Origin: Deltaproteobacteria bacterium
GTDB taxonomy: Bacteria > Desulfobacterota > GWC2-55-46
Length of the DNA: 64,000 nucleotides
Direction: 5' to 3'
Assembly: GCA_016218105.1 (NCBI GenBank)
Contig: JACRET010000010.1
Span: forward strand, 1-64,000
In this document: one piece after another, positions 47,863 through 56,382 of the stretch
How the letters are laid out: the number at the start of each line of letters is the position of its first letter
Position numbering within the stretch: position 1 is the stretch's first letter
Program-made: the position numbers and the translations under genes
The notes under the pieces: model-generated
Seen by the model: the letters and a program-made list of their open reading frames with translations, nothing else
Told to the model about the DNA's origin: nothing
Database searches by the model: none

Positions 47863-48210
47863 AAAAGTCGTTTCTCACAACCCGCAAATATGCATAGCGA
47901 GCGCATTCCCCGCGAAATCCGTTTGACACAGCTTTTTGATTTTGTTTTTGTATTACCCAACACAAAGGGCGTAGGGTGACAAACGCTTAAGGGAGGAAGG
48001 GGCAATCGAGCCGAGGTGCAGGAGCATAGCGACTTAAGGGGCGAGCGAGCGGATGGGAGAGGCTGACTGCGTTAGGAACCCTACCCCTAAGAGCGCGTGG
48101 CAACGCGCAAAAAGGCCTTTACCAGAGGGGCATAAATTTCACATCCCGGCCCGTCGGAGAACGGGCCCTACTTGAGGGAAGGGCGGCGGGTGGTGTTTGA
48201 AGCTTTAAAT
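47863..48210. repeat. Spacer with dispersed repeats, no gene
   Basis: About 350 bp contain the AATATGCATAGCGAGCGCAT element (47887-47914), a GCGAGCGAGCGGATGGGAG-type segment, CGCGTGGCAACGCGCAAAA (about 48095-48123) and the GGCCCGT/ACGGGCC palindrome (48145-48171). The last two also occur together at 4418-4537 in the same order. Confidence 0.7.
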
Positions 48211-48243
48211 AAAAAAGCGCGCAGAATTCAGCGCGCTTTTTTA
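48211..48243. terminator. Bidirectional terminator between the TPR gene and alaS
   Basis: AAAAAAGCGCGC and GCGCGCTTTTTT are the arms around AGAATTCA, so the element can end both the plus-strand TPR transcript and the minus-strand alaS transcript. Confidence 0.85.
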
Positions 48244-48258
48244 TATCTTTTGATGTAT

Positions 48259-50904
48259 CTACTTTCCCATCTCCTCAACCGTCTTATACGCGAATTCTAT
48301 CGCTTCACCGAGCTTTTCGGGCTCGCTGCCTCCGGCCTGCGCCATGTCTTCTTTACCGCCGCCTTTGCCGCCCACAACCGGGGCTATCCTCTTGATTATC
48401 TCTCCCGCGCTGAAAAGCCTGGTAAGGTCTTTGGTGACCGCGGCAAGCAAAAGCGCCTTTGTGTCCTGCCGTGCCGCCAGGACTATTATGCCTGAGCCCA
48501 ACTTGACCCTTAACGCGTCGGCCATCTCGCGAAGTTCCTTCGCGTCGTTAGCCTCGACCTTCGCGGCCAATACCTTTACGCCGCCGATGGTCCGGGCTTG
48601 GTCGATCAGCGCGCCAGCGGCCCCGGCCTTGTGCTTTCCCTTCAGCTTTTCGATCTCGCGCTCAAGTTCTTTCTGCTGTTCAAGTATCTTTTTTATTTTA
48701 TCAGGCACTTCGAGCCTCGGAACTTTAAGTATCTGCGCGCTCTCTTTTAAAGCGTCCTCGGATTGGAGTACTGACTCAAGGGCGCTTTCTCCGGTGACCG
48801 CCTCCATCCTTCTTACGCCCGAAGCGACGGAACCTTCGCCGGTGATCCTTATCAGCCCGATATCTCCCGTTCTTTTTACGTGAGTGCCACCGCAAAGCTC
48901 GGCGCTGACCCCTTCGACCTTCACCATGCGCACCGTAGCGCCGTACTTTTCGCCGAAGAACGCGAGCGCGCCTCTCTTTATCGCCTCGTCGTAAGCCAGC
49001 ACGTCCGTTGAGACCTCGATGTTTTTAATGATCGCCTTGTTGGCTTCTTCCTCGATCTTCCTTATAACCTCCGGGCTCAGGGACTCGAAGTGGTTAAAGT
49101 CAAACCTGAAGGCCCTGGGGCCTACGAGCGACCCGGCCTGCCTTACGTGCTCGCCCACGACCCGCCTTAAAATAGCGTGCAGGATATGGGTTGCAGTGTG
49201 GTTGCGGCGTATGGCGTCCCTTCTCTCCATATCGGGGACAAGCTCCACGGTATCGTCAACCGAGACGGACCCCGCCTCGATTTTACAGTAATGGACGAAA
49301 ATATTATTCACCGGCTTTTTTGTGTCGGTTACGGTGATGTTAAAACCCTTTCCGACCATAGCCCCGGTATCCCCGACCTGTCCGCCCGACTCGCCGTAGA
49401 ACGGGGTCTCCGCGGTTATTATCTCTGCGCTGTCGCCGTCAAAGGCGGTCTCCACGCTCTTGCCGTCTTTTATTATATAGAGCACCTTCGAAGAGACTGC
49501 CTCCATATGATACCCGACGAATTCAGTCTTAAGCCCGGCGTTGACGATAGCCTTGTAAAGCTCCTGCGATGATACCTCGCCTTCTGCGCCTTTCCAGGAT
49601 TCCCGAGCCTTCTTTTTCTGTTCATCCATGTACTTCGAGAACCCGGCTTCGTCAACCGAGAAGCCTTCTTTCCTGACGATATCCGCCGTCAGGTCGGAAG
49701 GGAAGCCGAAGGTATCGTATAATTTAAAAAGCACATCGCCGGGTATCAGGTTTTCTTTCTTGTCTTTTAAGATCCTTATCTCTTCTTCAAGCAAACTTAA
49801 TCCGCGTTCAAGGGTCTCGAAGAACCTCTCCTCTTCGCCTTTTGTGGCGCGGGAAATGAGCCCGGAGGCGGTCTTTAACTCAGGATAGACCCCTCCCATA
49901 AGGTTGATGACCTGCTCATTTATCTTGTAGAGGAACGGCTCTTTTATCCCCAGGAACTTCCCGTGGCGCGCGGCCCGTCTGATGATCCTCCTCAGGACAT
50001 AGCCCCTGCCTTCGTTGCTCGGCAGGACGCCGTCCGTCATAAGGAAGGTGATCGCCCTGGAGTGGTCGGCGATGGCCCTTATCGATACGTCGTTATCGTG
50101 GTTCGTCCCGTACCTTACCTTCGATATATCTTCCACGCGGTTGATAATGGGCAGGAAGAGGTCGCTATCGTAGTTTGTCTTTTTTCCCTGCATCACCGCG
50201 GAGAGCCTCTCAAGACCCATGCCCGTGTCTATGCACTGCCTGGGCAGAGGCGTAAGCGTCCCTTCGGCGTTCCTGTTGTATTGCATGAAAACAAGGTTCC
50301 ACAGCTCAAGGAACCTGTCGCAGTCGCATCCGACGGCGCAGGCGGGGTCGCCGCAGCCCACTTCCTTGCCCTGGTCTATAAGTATTTCCGAACACGGGCC
50401 GCACGGGCCGACATCGCCCATCGACCAGAAGTTGTCTTTCGCGCCGAGCCTCACTATGCGGTCTTCGCTCACGCCGGCGGCTTTTTTCCATATGTCAGCG
50501 GCCTCATCGTCAGTCTCGAATACCGTCACCCAGAGCTTGTCCTTCGGGAGTTTCATCTCGTTCGTGAGAAAGTCCCAGGCGTACTTTATCGCGCCCTCTT
50601 TGAAGTAATCGCCGAATGAGAAGTTCCCGAGCATCTCAAAAAACGTATGATGCCGCGCGGTGCGCCCGACGTTCTCGAGGTCGTTGTGCTTGCCCCCGGC
50701 CCTCATGCACCTTTGGCACGAAACCGCCGTCTTGTAATCCCTTGTCTCCTCATCCAGAAAGACGCTTTTAAACTGCACCATGCCCGCGTTGGTAAACAAT
50801 AGCGTAGGGTCGCCTTTGGGTACAAGGCCCGATGAAGGGACGATCGTGTGCCCCTTTCCGGCGAAGTATTCGAGGAAGCGTTTCCTGATGTCGTTTGATC
50901 TCAT
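48259..50904 (-). CDS. alaS: Alanyl-tRNA synthetase
   Basis: The 881-residue protein is full length: class II catalytic domain (FTNAGMVQFK, GGKHNDLENVG), tRNA-binding domain, editing domain with HTATHILHA and the CGGTH zinc motif, and a C-terminal DHHA1-like domain with GGKGGGKEDMAQAGG. It charges tRNA-Ala and edits mischarged Ser and Gly. It ends the minus-strand run recA-pilT-recX-alaS, and a bidirectional terminator follows. Confidence 0.98.
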   Translation of the reverse strand: MRSNDIRKRFLEYFAGKGHTIVPSSGLVPKGDPTLLFTNAGMVQFKSVFLDEETRDYKTAVSCQRCMRAGGKHNDLENVGRTARHHTFFEMLGNFSFGDYFKEGAIKYAWDFLTNEMKLPKDKLWVTVFETDDEAADIWKKAAGVSEDRIVRLGAKDNFWSMGDVGPCGPCSEILIDQGKEVGCGDPACAVGCDCDRFLELWNLVFMQYNRNAEGTLTPLPRQCIDTGMGLERLSAVMQGKKTNYDSDLFLPIINRVEDISKVRYGTNHDNDVSIRAIADHSRAITFLMTDGVLPSNEGRGYVLRRIIRRAARHGKFLGIKEPFLYKINEQVINLMGGVYPELKTASGLISRATKGEEERFFETLERGLSLLEEEIRILKDKKENLIPGDVLFKLYDTFGFPSDLTADIVRKEGFSVDEAGFSKYMDEQKKKARESWKGAEGEVSSQELYKAIVNAGLKTEFVGYHMEAVSSKVLYIIKDGKSVETAFDGDSAEIITAETPFYGESGGQVGDTGAMVGKGFNITVTDTKKPVNNIFVHYCKIEAGSVSVDDTVELVPDMERRDAIRRNHTATHILHAILRRVVGEHVRQAGSLVGPRAFRFDFNHFESLSPEVIRKIEEEANKAIIKNIEVSTDVLAYDEAIKRGALAFFGEKYGATVRMVKVEGVSAELCGGTHVKRTGDIGLIRITGEGSVASGVRRMEAVTGESALESVLQSEDALKESAQILKVPRLEVPDKIKKILEQQKELEREIEKLKGKHKAGAAGALIDQARTIGGVKVLAAKVEANDAKELREMADALRVKLGSGIIVLAARQDTKALLLAAVTKDLTRLFSAGEIIKRIAPVVGGKGGGKEDMAQAGGSEPEKLGEAIEFAYKTVEEMGK

Positions 50905-50985
50905 AGATTAGTCCTGACCTTTTAAAATAAAATAATAAAGCGCTGCGGATATATAAAGCGTGCAGGACAACCCCCTGATAACGCC

Positions 50986-51474
50986 CTATTCTTCAATATG
51001 GTCTTTCAGGCCGCCCAGGGCTTTGAAGATAACAGGGGAAGGGAATCCCCTTCCTTTGAGGAACCTGAACGCCTTTTCCACTCCCTTTCTGTCGAGTTCC
51101 GGGGCTAACCCTTTGCGCTTAAGCCATTTCTTCAACGCCAAAGCGGCGGTATCAGCCTCCAGGCCGGCGGAGTATGTACCGGCGATCTTTTTAATTATTT
51201 CTTTCGGGATTCCCTTAAGCTCAAGCTCATTCAATATCTTAAGCGGCCCCCAGCTCTTGTTTCTTATCCGGGACTCGGACAAAAGGGCCGCGTACTTCTC
51301 GTCATCGAGATACCCGGCTTTAACAAGCTCATCCACGCATGAATCTATCTCCGGGGGGGCGAAGCCTTTTAACTTCAATTTATCGGCGACTTCCCTTTTA
51401 GACCTCGGCCTCAGGGAAATGAACTTCAGGGCAACTGTCAATGCGTCCTTCTGGCCGGAGGTTTTTTCAGTCAT
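50986..51474 (-). CDS. recX: Regulatory protein RecX
   Basis: The 162-residue protein has RecX-type three-helix repeats (ALKFISLRPRSKREVADKLKL, VDELVKAGYLDDEKYAALL, GVEKAFRFLKGRGFP). RecX modulates RecA filaments. It lies downstream of recA with pilT between, in the same direction as alaS, an order common in bacteria apart from the pilT insertion. Confidence 0.88.
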   Translation of the reverse strand: MTEKTSGQKDALTVALKFISLRPRSKREVADKLKLKGFAPPEIDSCVDELVKAGYLDDEKYAALLSESRIRNKSWGPLKILNELELKGIPKEIIKKIAGTYSAGLEADTAALALKKWLKRKGLAPELDRKGVEKAFRFLKGRGFPSPVIFKALGGLKDHIEE

Positions 51475-51494
51475 AAGGGGAGTTTTTAAAACCG

Positions 51495-52658
51495 TCAGAA
51501 CCTCTCTATATCAGGGGTCGGCTTCTGCCCGCCGGTTTTGTCGTCTTTTTCAAAGTCCTTCCAGCCCATGTCGCTGGTGCCTGAGATGCCTTTCACCTTC
51601 AGGGCGAAGTCAGCGGGGTTGCTCGCCTGCCTTAACGCCTCGTCATAGGAAATAAGGCCCTTATTCAACAGGGACATTATCGACTGGTCGAATGTCTGCA
51701 TGCCGTAAGAGGTGTAGCCTTTTACGATGGCGTCCGAGATGTCTTTGGTCTTCTCCTTGTCCTCAATGCACTCCCTGATGCGGGAGGTCGTGACCATTAC
51801 CTCTACGGCCGGGACCCTGCCTTTGCCGTCCTTTGTGGGCATGAGCCTCTGGGAGATAATGCCCTTGATAACGCCAGCAAGCTGTATCCTTATCTGCTTC
51901 TGCTGATAAGGCGGGAAGACGGATACGATCCTGTTTATAGTCTCCATGGCGTCTATGGTATGCAGGGTCGAAAGGACGAGGTGGCCTGTTTCAGCGGCGG
52001 TAAGGGCTATCTCTATGGTTTCCAGGTCTCTCATCTCGCCGACCATGATTATGTCGGGGTCCTGCCTCAACGCGCCCCTGAGCGCGTCAGAGAAGGTCTG
52101 GGCGTCAACGCCTATCTCTCTCTGGTTTATGATGCAGCGCTTGTCGCGATGGAGGAACTCTATCGGGTCTTCGGCGGTGATTATGTGGCCCGACCTGTGG
52201 TTGTTGATGTAGTCCATCATCGCGGCAAGTGAAGTCGATTTGCCGCTTCCGGTCACCCCGGTCACCAGTATAAGGCCTCGCATCTCGTTTGAGATAGTCT
52301 CAAGGACTTTGGGGAGGTTAAGTTCCTCAAAGGTCTGTATCTTTATGGGGATTACCCTCAGGACTATGCCGACTGCGCCCCTTTGCTGGAAGACATTGAC
52401 CCTGAACCTTCCGAGGCCCGGCACGCTGTAGGCCATGTCAACCTGATGATTGGCCTTGAAGAAGTCCTTCTGTACGTCGTTCATTATCCGTATCGCGGTC
52501 TTGGCGATTTCGTCAGGCGCCAGCCTGTCGTGGTTCTTTATAGGTATGAGGTTGCCGTGTACCCTTAGGATAGGGGGCACTCCGGCCTTCATGTGGACGT
52601 CTGACGCCTTGCTTTTGACGGCGATGTTCAATATTGAGCTTAAATCTATATCAGCCAT
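51495..52658 (-). CDS. pilT: Type IV pilus retraction ATPase PilT
   Basis: The 387-residue protein has the PAS-like N-terminal domain, Walker A GVTGSGKST (about 136-144), an Asp box (TAEDPIEF), Walker B IIMVGEMRDLETIEIAL and the His box LSTLHT. It powers retraction of type IV pili. No other pilus gene is nearby. Its placement between recA and recX is unusual, and the stop of recA lies three bases upstream. Confidence 0.93.
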   Translation of the reverse strand: MADIDLSSILNIAVKSKASDVHMKAGVPPILRVHGNLIPIKNHDRLAPDEIAKTAIRIMNDVQKDFFKANHQVDMAYSVPGLGRFRVNVFQQRGAVGIVLRVIPIKIQTFEELNLPKVLETISNEMRGLILVTGVTGSGKSTSLAAMMDYINNHRSGHIITAEDPIEFLHRDKRCIINQREIGVDAQTFSDALRGALRQDPDIIMVGEMRDLETIEIALTAAETGHLVLSTLHTIDAMETINRIVSVFPPYQQKQIRIQLAGVIKGIISQRLMPTKDGKGRVPAVEVMVTTSRIRECIEDKEKTKDISDAIVKGYTSYGMQTFDQSIMSLLNKGLISYDEALRQASNPADFALKVKGISGTSDMGWKDFEKDDKTGGQKPTPDIERF

Positions 52659-52661
52659 GGA

Positions 52662-53687
52662 TTACTCCTCTTTGGCCTTCAAGCCATAATGATTCAGCAG
52701 CCTTTTCTCGATATCACCGGCAACATCGGGGTGTTCCTTCAGGAACGTCCGAGCCGATTCACGGCCCTGGCCGAGCCTCTCTCCATTGTAGGAGAACCAT
52801 GAGCCGCTCTTCTCTACGATATCCGCGTTCGAGGCCAGATCGAGTATGTCTCCCTCGCGTGAGATTCCCTCGTTAAAGAGTATATCGAATTCAGCGTCCC
52901 TGAAAGGAGGGGCGAGCTTGTTTTTTACGACCTTTACCCTGATCCTGTTCCCGATGACGGTCTCAGCCTGTTTTATCTGTCCGGTCTTTCTTATGTCCAT
53001 CCTGATAGTGGCATAGAACTTCAAGGCATTCCCGCCGGTGGTGGTCTCCGGGCTTCCGAACATCACGCCTATCTTGTGGCGGATCTGGTTTATGAATATC
53101 ACGCAGGTATTGGATTTGCTGATGGTGGAGGTGAGCTTCCTTAACGCCTGGCTCATGAGCCTGGCCTGAAGGCCCATGTGCGAATCGCCCATATCGCCTT
53201 CAAGCTCGGCCCTGGGCACCAGCGCCGCCACCGAGTCTACCACGATAAGGTCTACCGCGCCGCTCCTGATGAGCACGTCGGCTATCTCAAGGGCCTGCTC
53301 GCCCGTATCCGGCTGCGATAAGAGCAGGTCGTCCGTATTTACTCCAAGTTTTTTGGCGTAGCTTAAATCCAGCGCGTGTTCGGCGTCTATGAACGCCACC
53401 GCACCCTGCGCCTTCTGTGCCTCGGCCGCTATGTGGAGGGCGAGAGTTGTCTTGCCGGAGGATTCCGGGCCGAATATCTCGACGACCCTTCCCCTTGGAA
53501 CGCCTCCTATGCCGAGGGCGATATTGAGGGCAGGGGAGCCTGTTGATATCGTGGAGATATCGACAGGCACGCCGTCTTTTCCGAGCCTCATGATAGAGCC
53601 CTTGCCGAATTGTTTTTCTATCTGGCTGATAGCGAGCTCAATTGCCTTACCCTTGTTGGCTCCTGATGTTGCAGGAGAATTTGACAT
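52662..53687 (-). CDS. recA: Recombinase RecA
   Basis: The 341-residue protein is a full-length RecA with Walker [10 protein letters not shown] (about 68-76), the [19 protein letters not shown] loop region and the L2 loop [18 protein letters not shown]. It binds single-stranded DNA and drives recombination and SOS induction. GGAGG lies before the ATG. No LexA box was recognised in the short upstream gap. Confidence 0.98.
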   Translation of the reverse strand: MSNSPATSGANKGKAIELAISQIEKQFGKGSIMRLGKDGVPVDISTISTGSPALNIALGIGGVPRGRVVEIFGPESSGKTTLALHIAAEAQKAQGAVAFIDAEHALDLSYAKKLGVNTDDLLLSQPDTGEQALEIADVLIRSGAVDLIVVDSVAALVPRAELEGDMGDSHMGLQARLMSQALRKLTSTISKSNTCVIFINQIRHKIGVMFGSPETTTGGNALKFYATIRMDIRKTGQIKQAETVIGNRIRVKVVKNKLAPPFRDAEFDILFNEGISREGDILDLASNADIVEKSGSWFSYNGERLGQGRESARTFLKEHPDVAGDIEKRLLNHYGLKAKEE

Positions 53688-53715
53688 TTGCAGCCCTCCT
53701 TCTACGCTAATTTTT

Positions 53716-54267
53716 TTAAAGCCCTATCCTCTTAAGCTCGGTGTATTCGGCGCCTTTGGGACTCAGGACGCTTTTGAATAATACAAAAGAATCGGCAACA
53801 AAGTCCATACTTATATGAGGCCTTGCCTCCGCCGTCAATTTTCCAAGTTCCTTGCCGTCTGTGTAAGCCTTTACCCTGCAAATCGTGAGGTGAGGGGTAA
53901 AGGGGCGGCCCTCTTTTTCAAAACCGAGTTTTTCAAGCTGATCTTCGATATTACCCTGGAGCTTGTGAAGGCCCGGCTCCGCTTTGATCCCGGCCCAGAG
54001 CACTCGCGGGGTCTTTAAATTGGGGAATCCGCCGACCCCGCTGACCGACACCGTAAACGGCTTGATCCCGTTTGACGCTATCGTAAGCCCGGAGGCGATA
54101 TCATCCGTCTTCTCAGGGGGGATTTCACCGAGGAATTTAAGCGTAAGGTGGATAGACTCGGGCTTAACCCAGGAAATCCCACTCCATCCCTTATTAAGTT
54201 CCCCCTGGATGGCTTTAAGCCCCTCCCTTATCTCTTGCGGTAGCTCTATGGCGACAAAGGCCCTGAT
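53716..54267 (-). CDS. thpR: RNA 2',3'-cyclic phosphodiesterase ThpR, non-standard start
   Basis: The 183-residue protein has both family motifs, HLTLKFLG (about residue 41) and HLTICRV (about residue 125), of the 2H phosphoesterases (LigT/ThpR), which open cyclic phosphates in RNA. The N-terminus reads [14 protein letters not shown], where family members have Met at the first place. No ATG, GTG or TTG occurs in frame upstream; the next is GTG 54051, inside the fold. GGGAGGT lies six bases before ATC 54267, so ATC is the apparent start, or one base is wrong. It follows pncC/cinA. Confidence 0.85.
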   Translation of the reverse strand: MRAFVAIELPQEIREGLKAIQGELNKGWSGISWVKPESIHLTLKFLGEIPPEKTDDIASGLTIASNGIKPFTVSVSGVGGFPNLKTPRVLWAGIKAEPGLHKLQGNIEDQLEKLGFEKEGRPFTPHLTICRVKAYTDGKELGKLTAEARPHISMDFVADSFVLFKSVLSPKGAEYTELKRIGL

Positions 54268-54280
54268 GCCTCTACCTCCC

Positions 54281-54775
54281 TTACCTGCCCAGTGATTCCA
54301 ATAGCATCTTTAGCGCGGCATCAGCCGACGCCTTTCTTATGGAGCGTCTGGTTCCCTTGAAAAGGAATTTTTTTACGATAGCCTTTTTACTTTTCGATAT
54401 CCCTATAAATACGGTGCCGACGGGTTTTTCCGGACTGCCCCCGCCAGGGCCGGCTATCCCGGTGATGGACACCCCGATATCGGTTTTAAATCTCTTCCTG
54501 ACGCCTTCGGACAATTCTATCGCGGTCTCTTTAGAGACTGCGCCGAAGTTTTTAAGCGTGGAAGCCTTAACCCCTACAGCTTCTTTTTTTATATCGTTAC
54601 TGTAGGCGATAATACCGCCAATAAAATAGTCCGAGCTTCCGGCTATTTCGGTTATCATCCCCGATAAAATCCCGCCGGTGCAGGATTCCGCTGTCGCGAT
54701 TCTAATGCCTGATCCCCTGAGGGCCGCGCCTAACTCGATTTGAAGGGGCTTTTTCCGGGTCATACAAGGAACCAT
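54281..54775 (-). CDS. pncC: Nicotinamide-nucleotide amidase (CinA C-terminal domain)
   Basis: The 164-residue protein is the stand-alone PncC/CinA amidase domain, with TAESCTGG (Ser and Lys catalytic region), GGIIAYSNDIKKEAVGV, and SITGIAGPGGGSPEKPVG. It turns NMN into NaMN for NAD recycling. The N-terminal MoaB-like domain of full CinA is absent. Its start overlaps the pgpA end by 16 bp. Confidence 0.92.
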   Translation of the reverse strand: MVPCMTRKKPLQIELGAALRGSGIRIATAESCTGGILSGMITEIAGSSDYFIGGIIAYSNDIKKEAVGVKASTLKNFGAVSKETAIELSEGVRKRFKTDIGVSITGIAGPGGGSPEKPVGTVFIGISKSKKAIVKKFLFKGTRRSIRKASADAALKMLLESLGR

Positions 54776-55224
54776 ATCACGATATGGGCGGAGATATTGG
54801 CGTATACGCCAGCGGCAAGGTCATCGGCTACGACCCCCAGCCCGCCCTTGATATTTTTGTCTAAATGGCCTGCCGGATAAGGTTTAAGGATATCAAAAAA
54901 CCTGAAAAGAATAAATACTAATATTGCGTTTAAAAGCGTAAAAGGAATGAGGAAAAAGGATACAAGGACCCCGCTTATCTCATCGCAGACAATGCTTCCG
55001 GGGTCTTTTTTTCCGGTTATCCTGCAGGTCTCTTCGGCGGCATAGATCGAGACGATAGAGACGGCAAATACTGTAGCGGCGTAGACTGGAGTTGAAGCGC
55101 CCGCAAGGCAATAGGCGATCAGGACACCCCAGAGGGTGCCGAAGGTGCCCGGCGCGAAGGGGATATAGCCTATGTAGGCGCCGGTGGCCAGAAATTTTGA
55201 AATAGCGTTTTTCATCAAGCGCAA
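54760..55224 (-). CDS. pgpA: Phosphatidylglycerophosphatase A
   Basis: The 154-residue membrane protein has the PgpA motifs GYIPFAPGTFGTLWG, DPGSIVCDEISG, FRFFDILKPYPAG and GGLGVVADDLAAG. It removes phosphate from phosphatidylglycerol phosphate. Four hydrophobic segments are visible. It is followed by the pncC and thpR genes, all before recA. Confidence 0.93.
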   Translation of the reverse strand: MRLMKNAISKFLATGAYIGYIPFAPGTFGTLWGVLIAYCLAGASTPVYAATVFAVSIVSIYAAEETCRITGKKDPGSIVCDEISGVLVSFFLIPFTLLNAILVFILFRFFDILKPYPAGHLDKNIKGGLGVVADDLAAGVYANISAHIVIWFLV

Positions 55225-55290
55225 ATCGACCTGGAAGGTCTTGTAATCAGGAAAATAAGGCGTTACGGAAATACGACAGGACGCGCCATT

Positions 55291-56382
55291 CTAGAAGATG
55301 AACCGCCGCATCTTTATGTTAAGGAGTATCCCTGCCGATATCATCGAGGTTATAAGGAAGGAACCCCCGTAGCTTATGAACGGCAGGGGCACGCCGACCA
55401 CTGGCAGTATTCCGGAGACCATTCCCAGGTTGATGATGATCTGCCAGAAAAACATCGAGGTGATGCCGAACGCGAGCAGGAAGCCGAACCTGTCCTTTGA
55501 CCCGTTCGCGGTGTTGAGCCCGCAGATGATGAGTATAAGGAAGAGCGATATTACGATAAACGACCCGGCGAGGCCCCATTCTTCGGCAAGAACCGAAAAG
55601 ATAAAATCAGTATGGTGTTCCGGCAGGAACATGAGCTTGCCCTGGGTGCCCTCGGTAAACCCCTTGCCGAAAAAACCTCCCGAGCCTATGGCGATCTTGG
55701 ACTGCATGACATGATAGCCGCTTCCGAGCGGGTCGGCATCAGGGTTTAAAAAACTCGTCAGCCGCGCCTTTTGATACCCCTTGAGCATCATCCAGCCGAA
55801 AGGCGCGACGGCCCCGAAGGCGAGAAAGATGCCGGCGAGGATCTTTGTCCTAACCTTGACCATAAGGACGACCGACCAGAATATCATCCAGAGTATTATC
55901 GCGGTGCCGAGGTCGGGTTGTTTCGCTATCAAGAGGAACGGCACTATCATAAGTATACCCGGAAGCACGAGGTCCTTCAGCCCCATTCCCCTGTTGGGCA
56001 TATTCTTTTCACTGAAGAATTTTGCGAGCATTATGATGAGGCCGAGCTTTGCGAGCTCCGAGGGCTGCAAGGTGAAGAACCCGAACGATATCCATCTCTT
56101 CGCTCCGCTGAAGGAGCTGCCGATGAAGAATACGGATATCAGCAGGATGATGGTAGAGCCGTAGACAAAATACGCCAGCCGTTCAAGAAGCTGATAATTG
56201 ACGATTATGGCGACGAGCATCAGCGCCGCGCCTATAATGACCCAGTATACGTCCTTCTGGTATATGCCGGGCTGATGGGAATGGGTGGCGCTGAAGACGC
56301 TGCCGAACCCTATGAGCGCCAGGGCCGCTATTACCGACAGTGAAAGCCAGTCGAAATGCGTAAAGAGCCTTCTATCAATCAT
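55291..56382 (-). CDS. rodA: Rod-shape SEDS protein RodA
   Basis: The 363-residue protein has about ten membrane helices and the SEDS marks SGAKRWISFGFFTLQPSE and the C-terminal VPLPFISYGGSFL. It polymerises glycan strands for the lateral wall together with PBP2, encoded just upstream with an 8-bp overlap. The gene closes the mreBCD-mrdA-rodA unit. Confidence 0.96.
   Translation of the reverse strand: MIDRRLFTHFDWLSLSVIAALALIGFGSVFSATHSHQPGIYQKDVYWVIIGAALMLVAIIVNYQLLERLAYFVYGSTIILLISVFFIGSSFSGAKRWISFGFFTLQPSELAKLGLIIMLAKFFSEKNMPNRGMGLKDLVLPGILMIVPFLLIAKQPDLGTAIILWMIFWSVVLMVKVRTKILAGIFLAFGAVAPFGWMMLKGYQKARLTSFLNPDADPLGSGYHVMQSKIAIGSGGFFGKGFTEGTQGKLMFLPEHHTDFIFSVLAEEWGLAGSFIVISLFLILIICGLNTANGSKDRFGFLLAFGITSMFFWQIIINLGMVSGILPVVGVPLPFISYGGSFLITSMISAGILLNIKMRRFIF

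Noticed and set aside
48172-48495. A 107-codon open frame at the 3' end of alaS
   Set aside because: It runs through the bidirectional terminator and opposite alaS.
49963-50619. A 218-codon open frame opposite alaS
   Set aside because: It is a shadow of the conserved alaS frame.
55771-56343. A 190-codon open frame opposite rodA
   Set aside because: It is a shadow of the rodA frame, with no family likeness or ribosome site.
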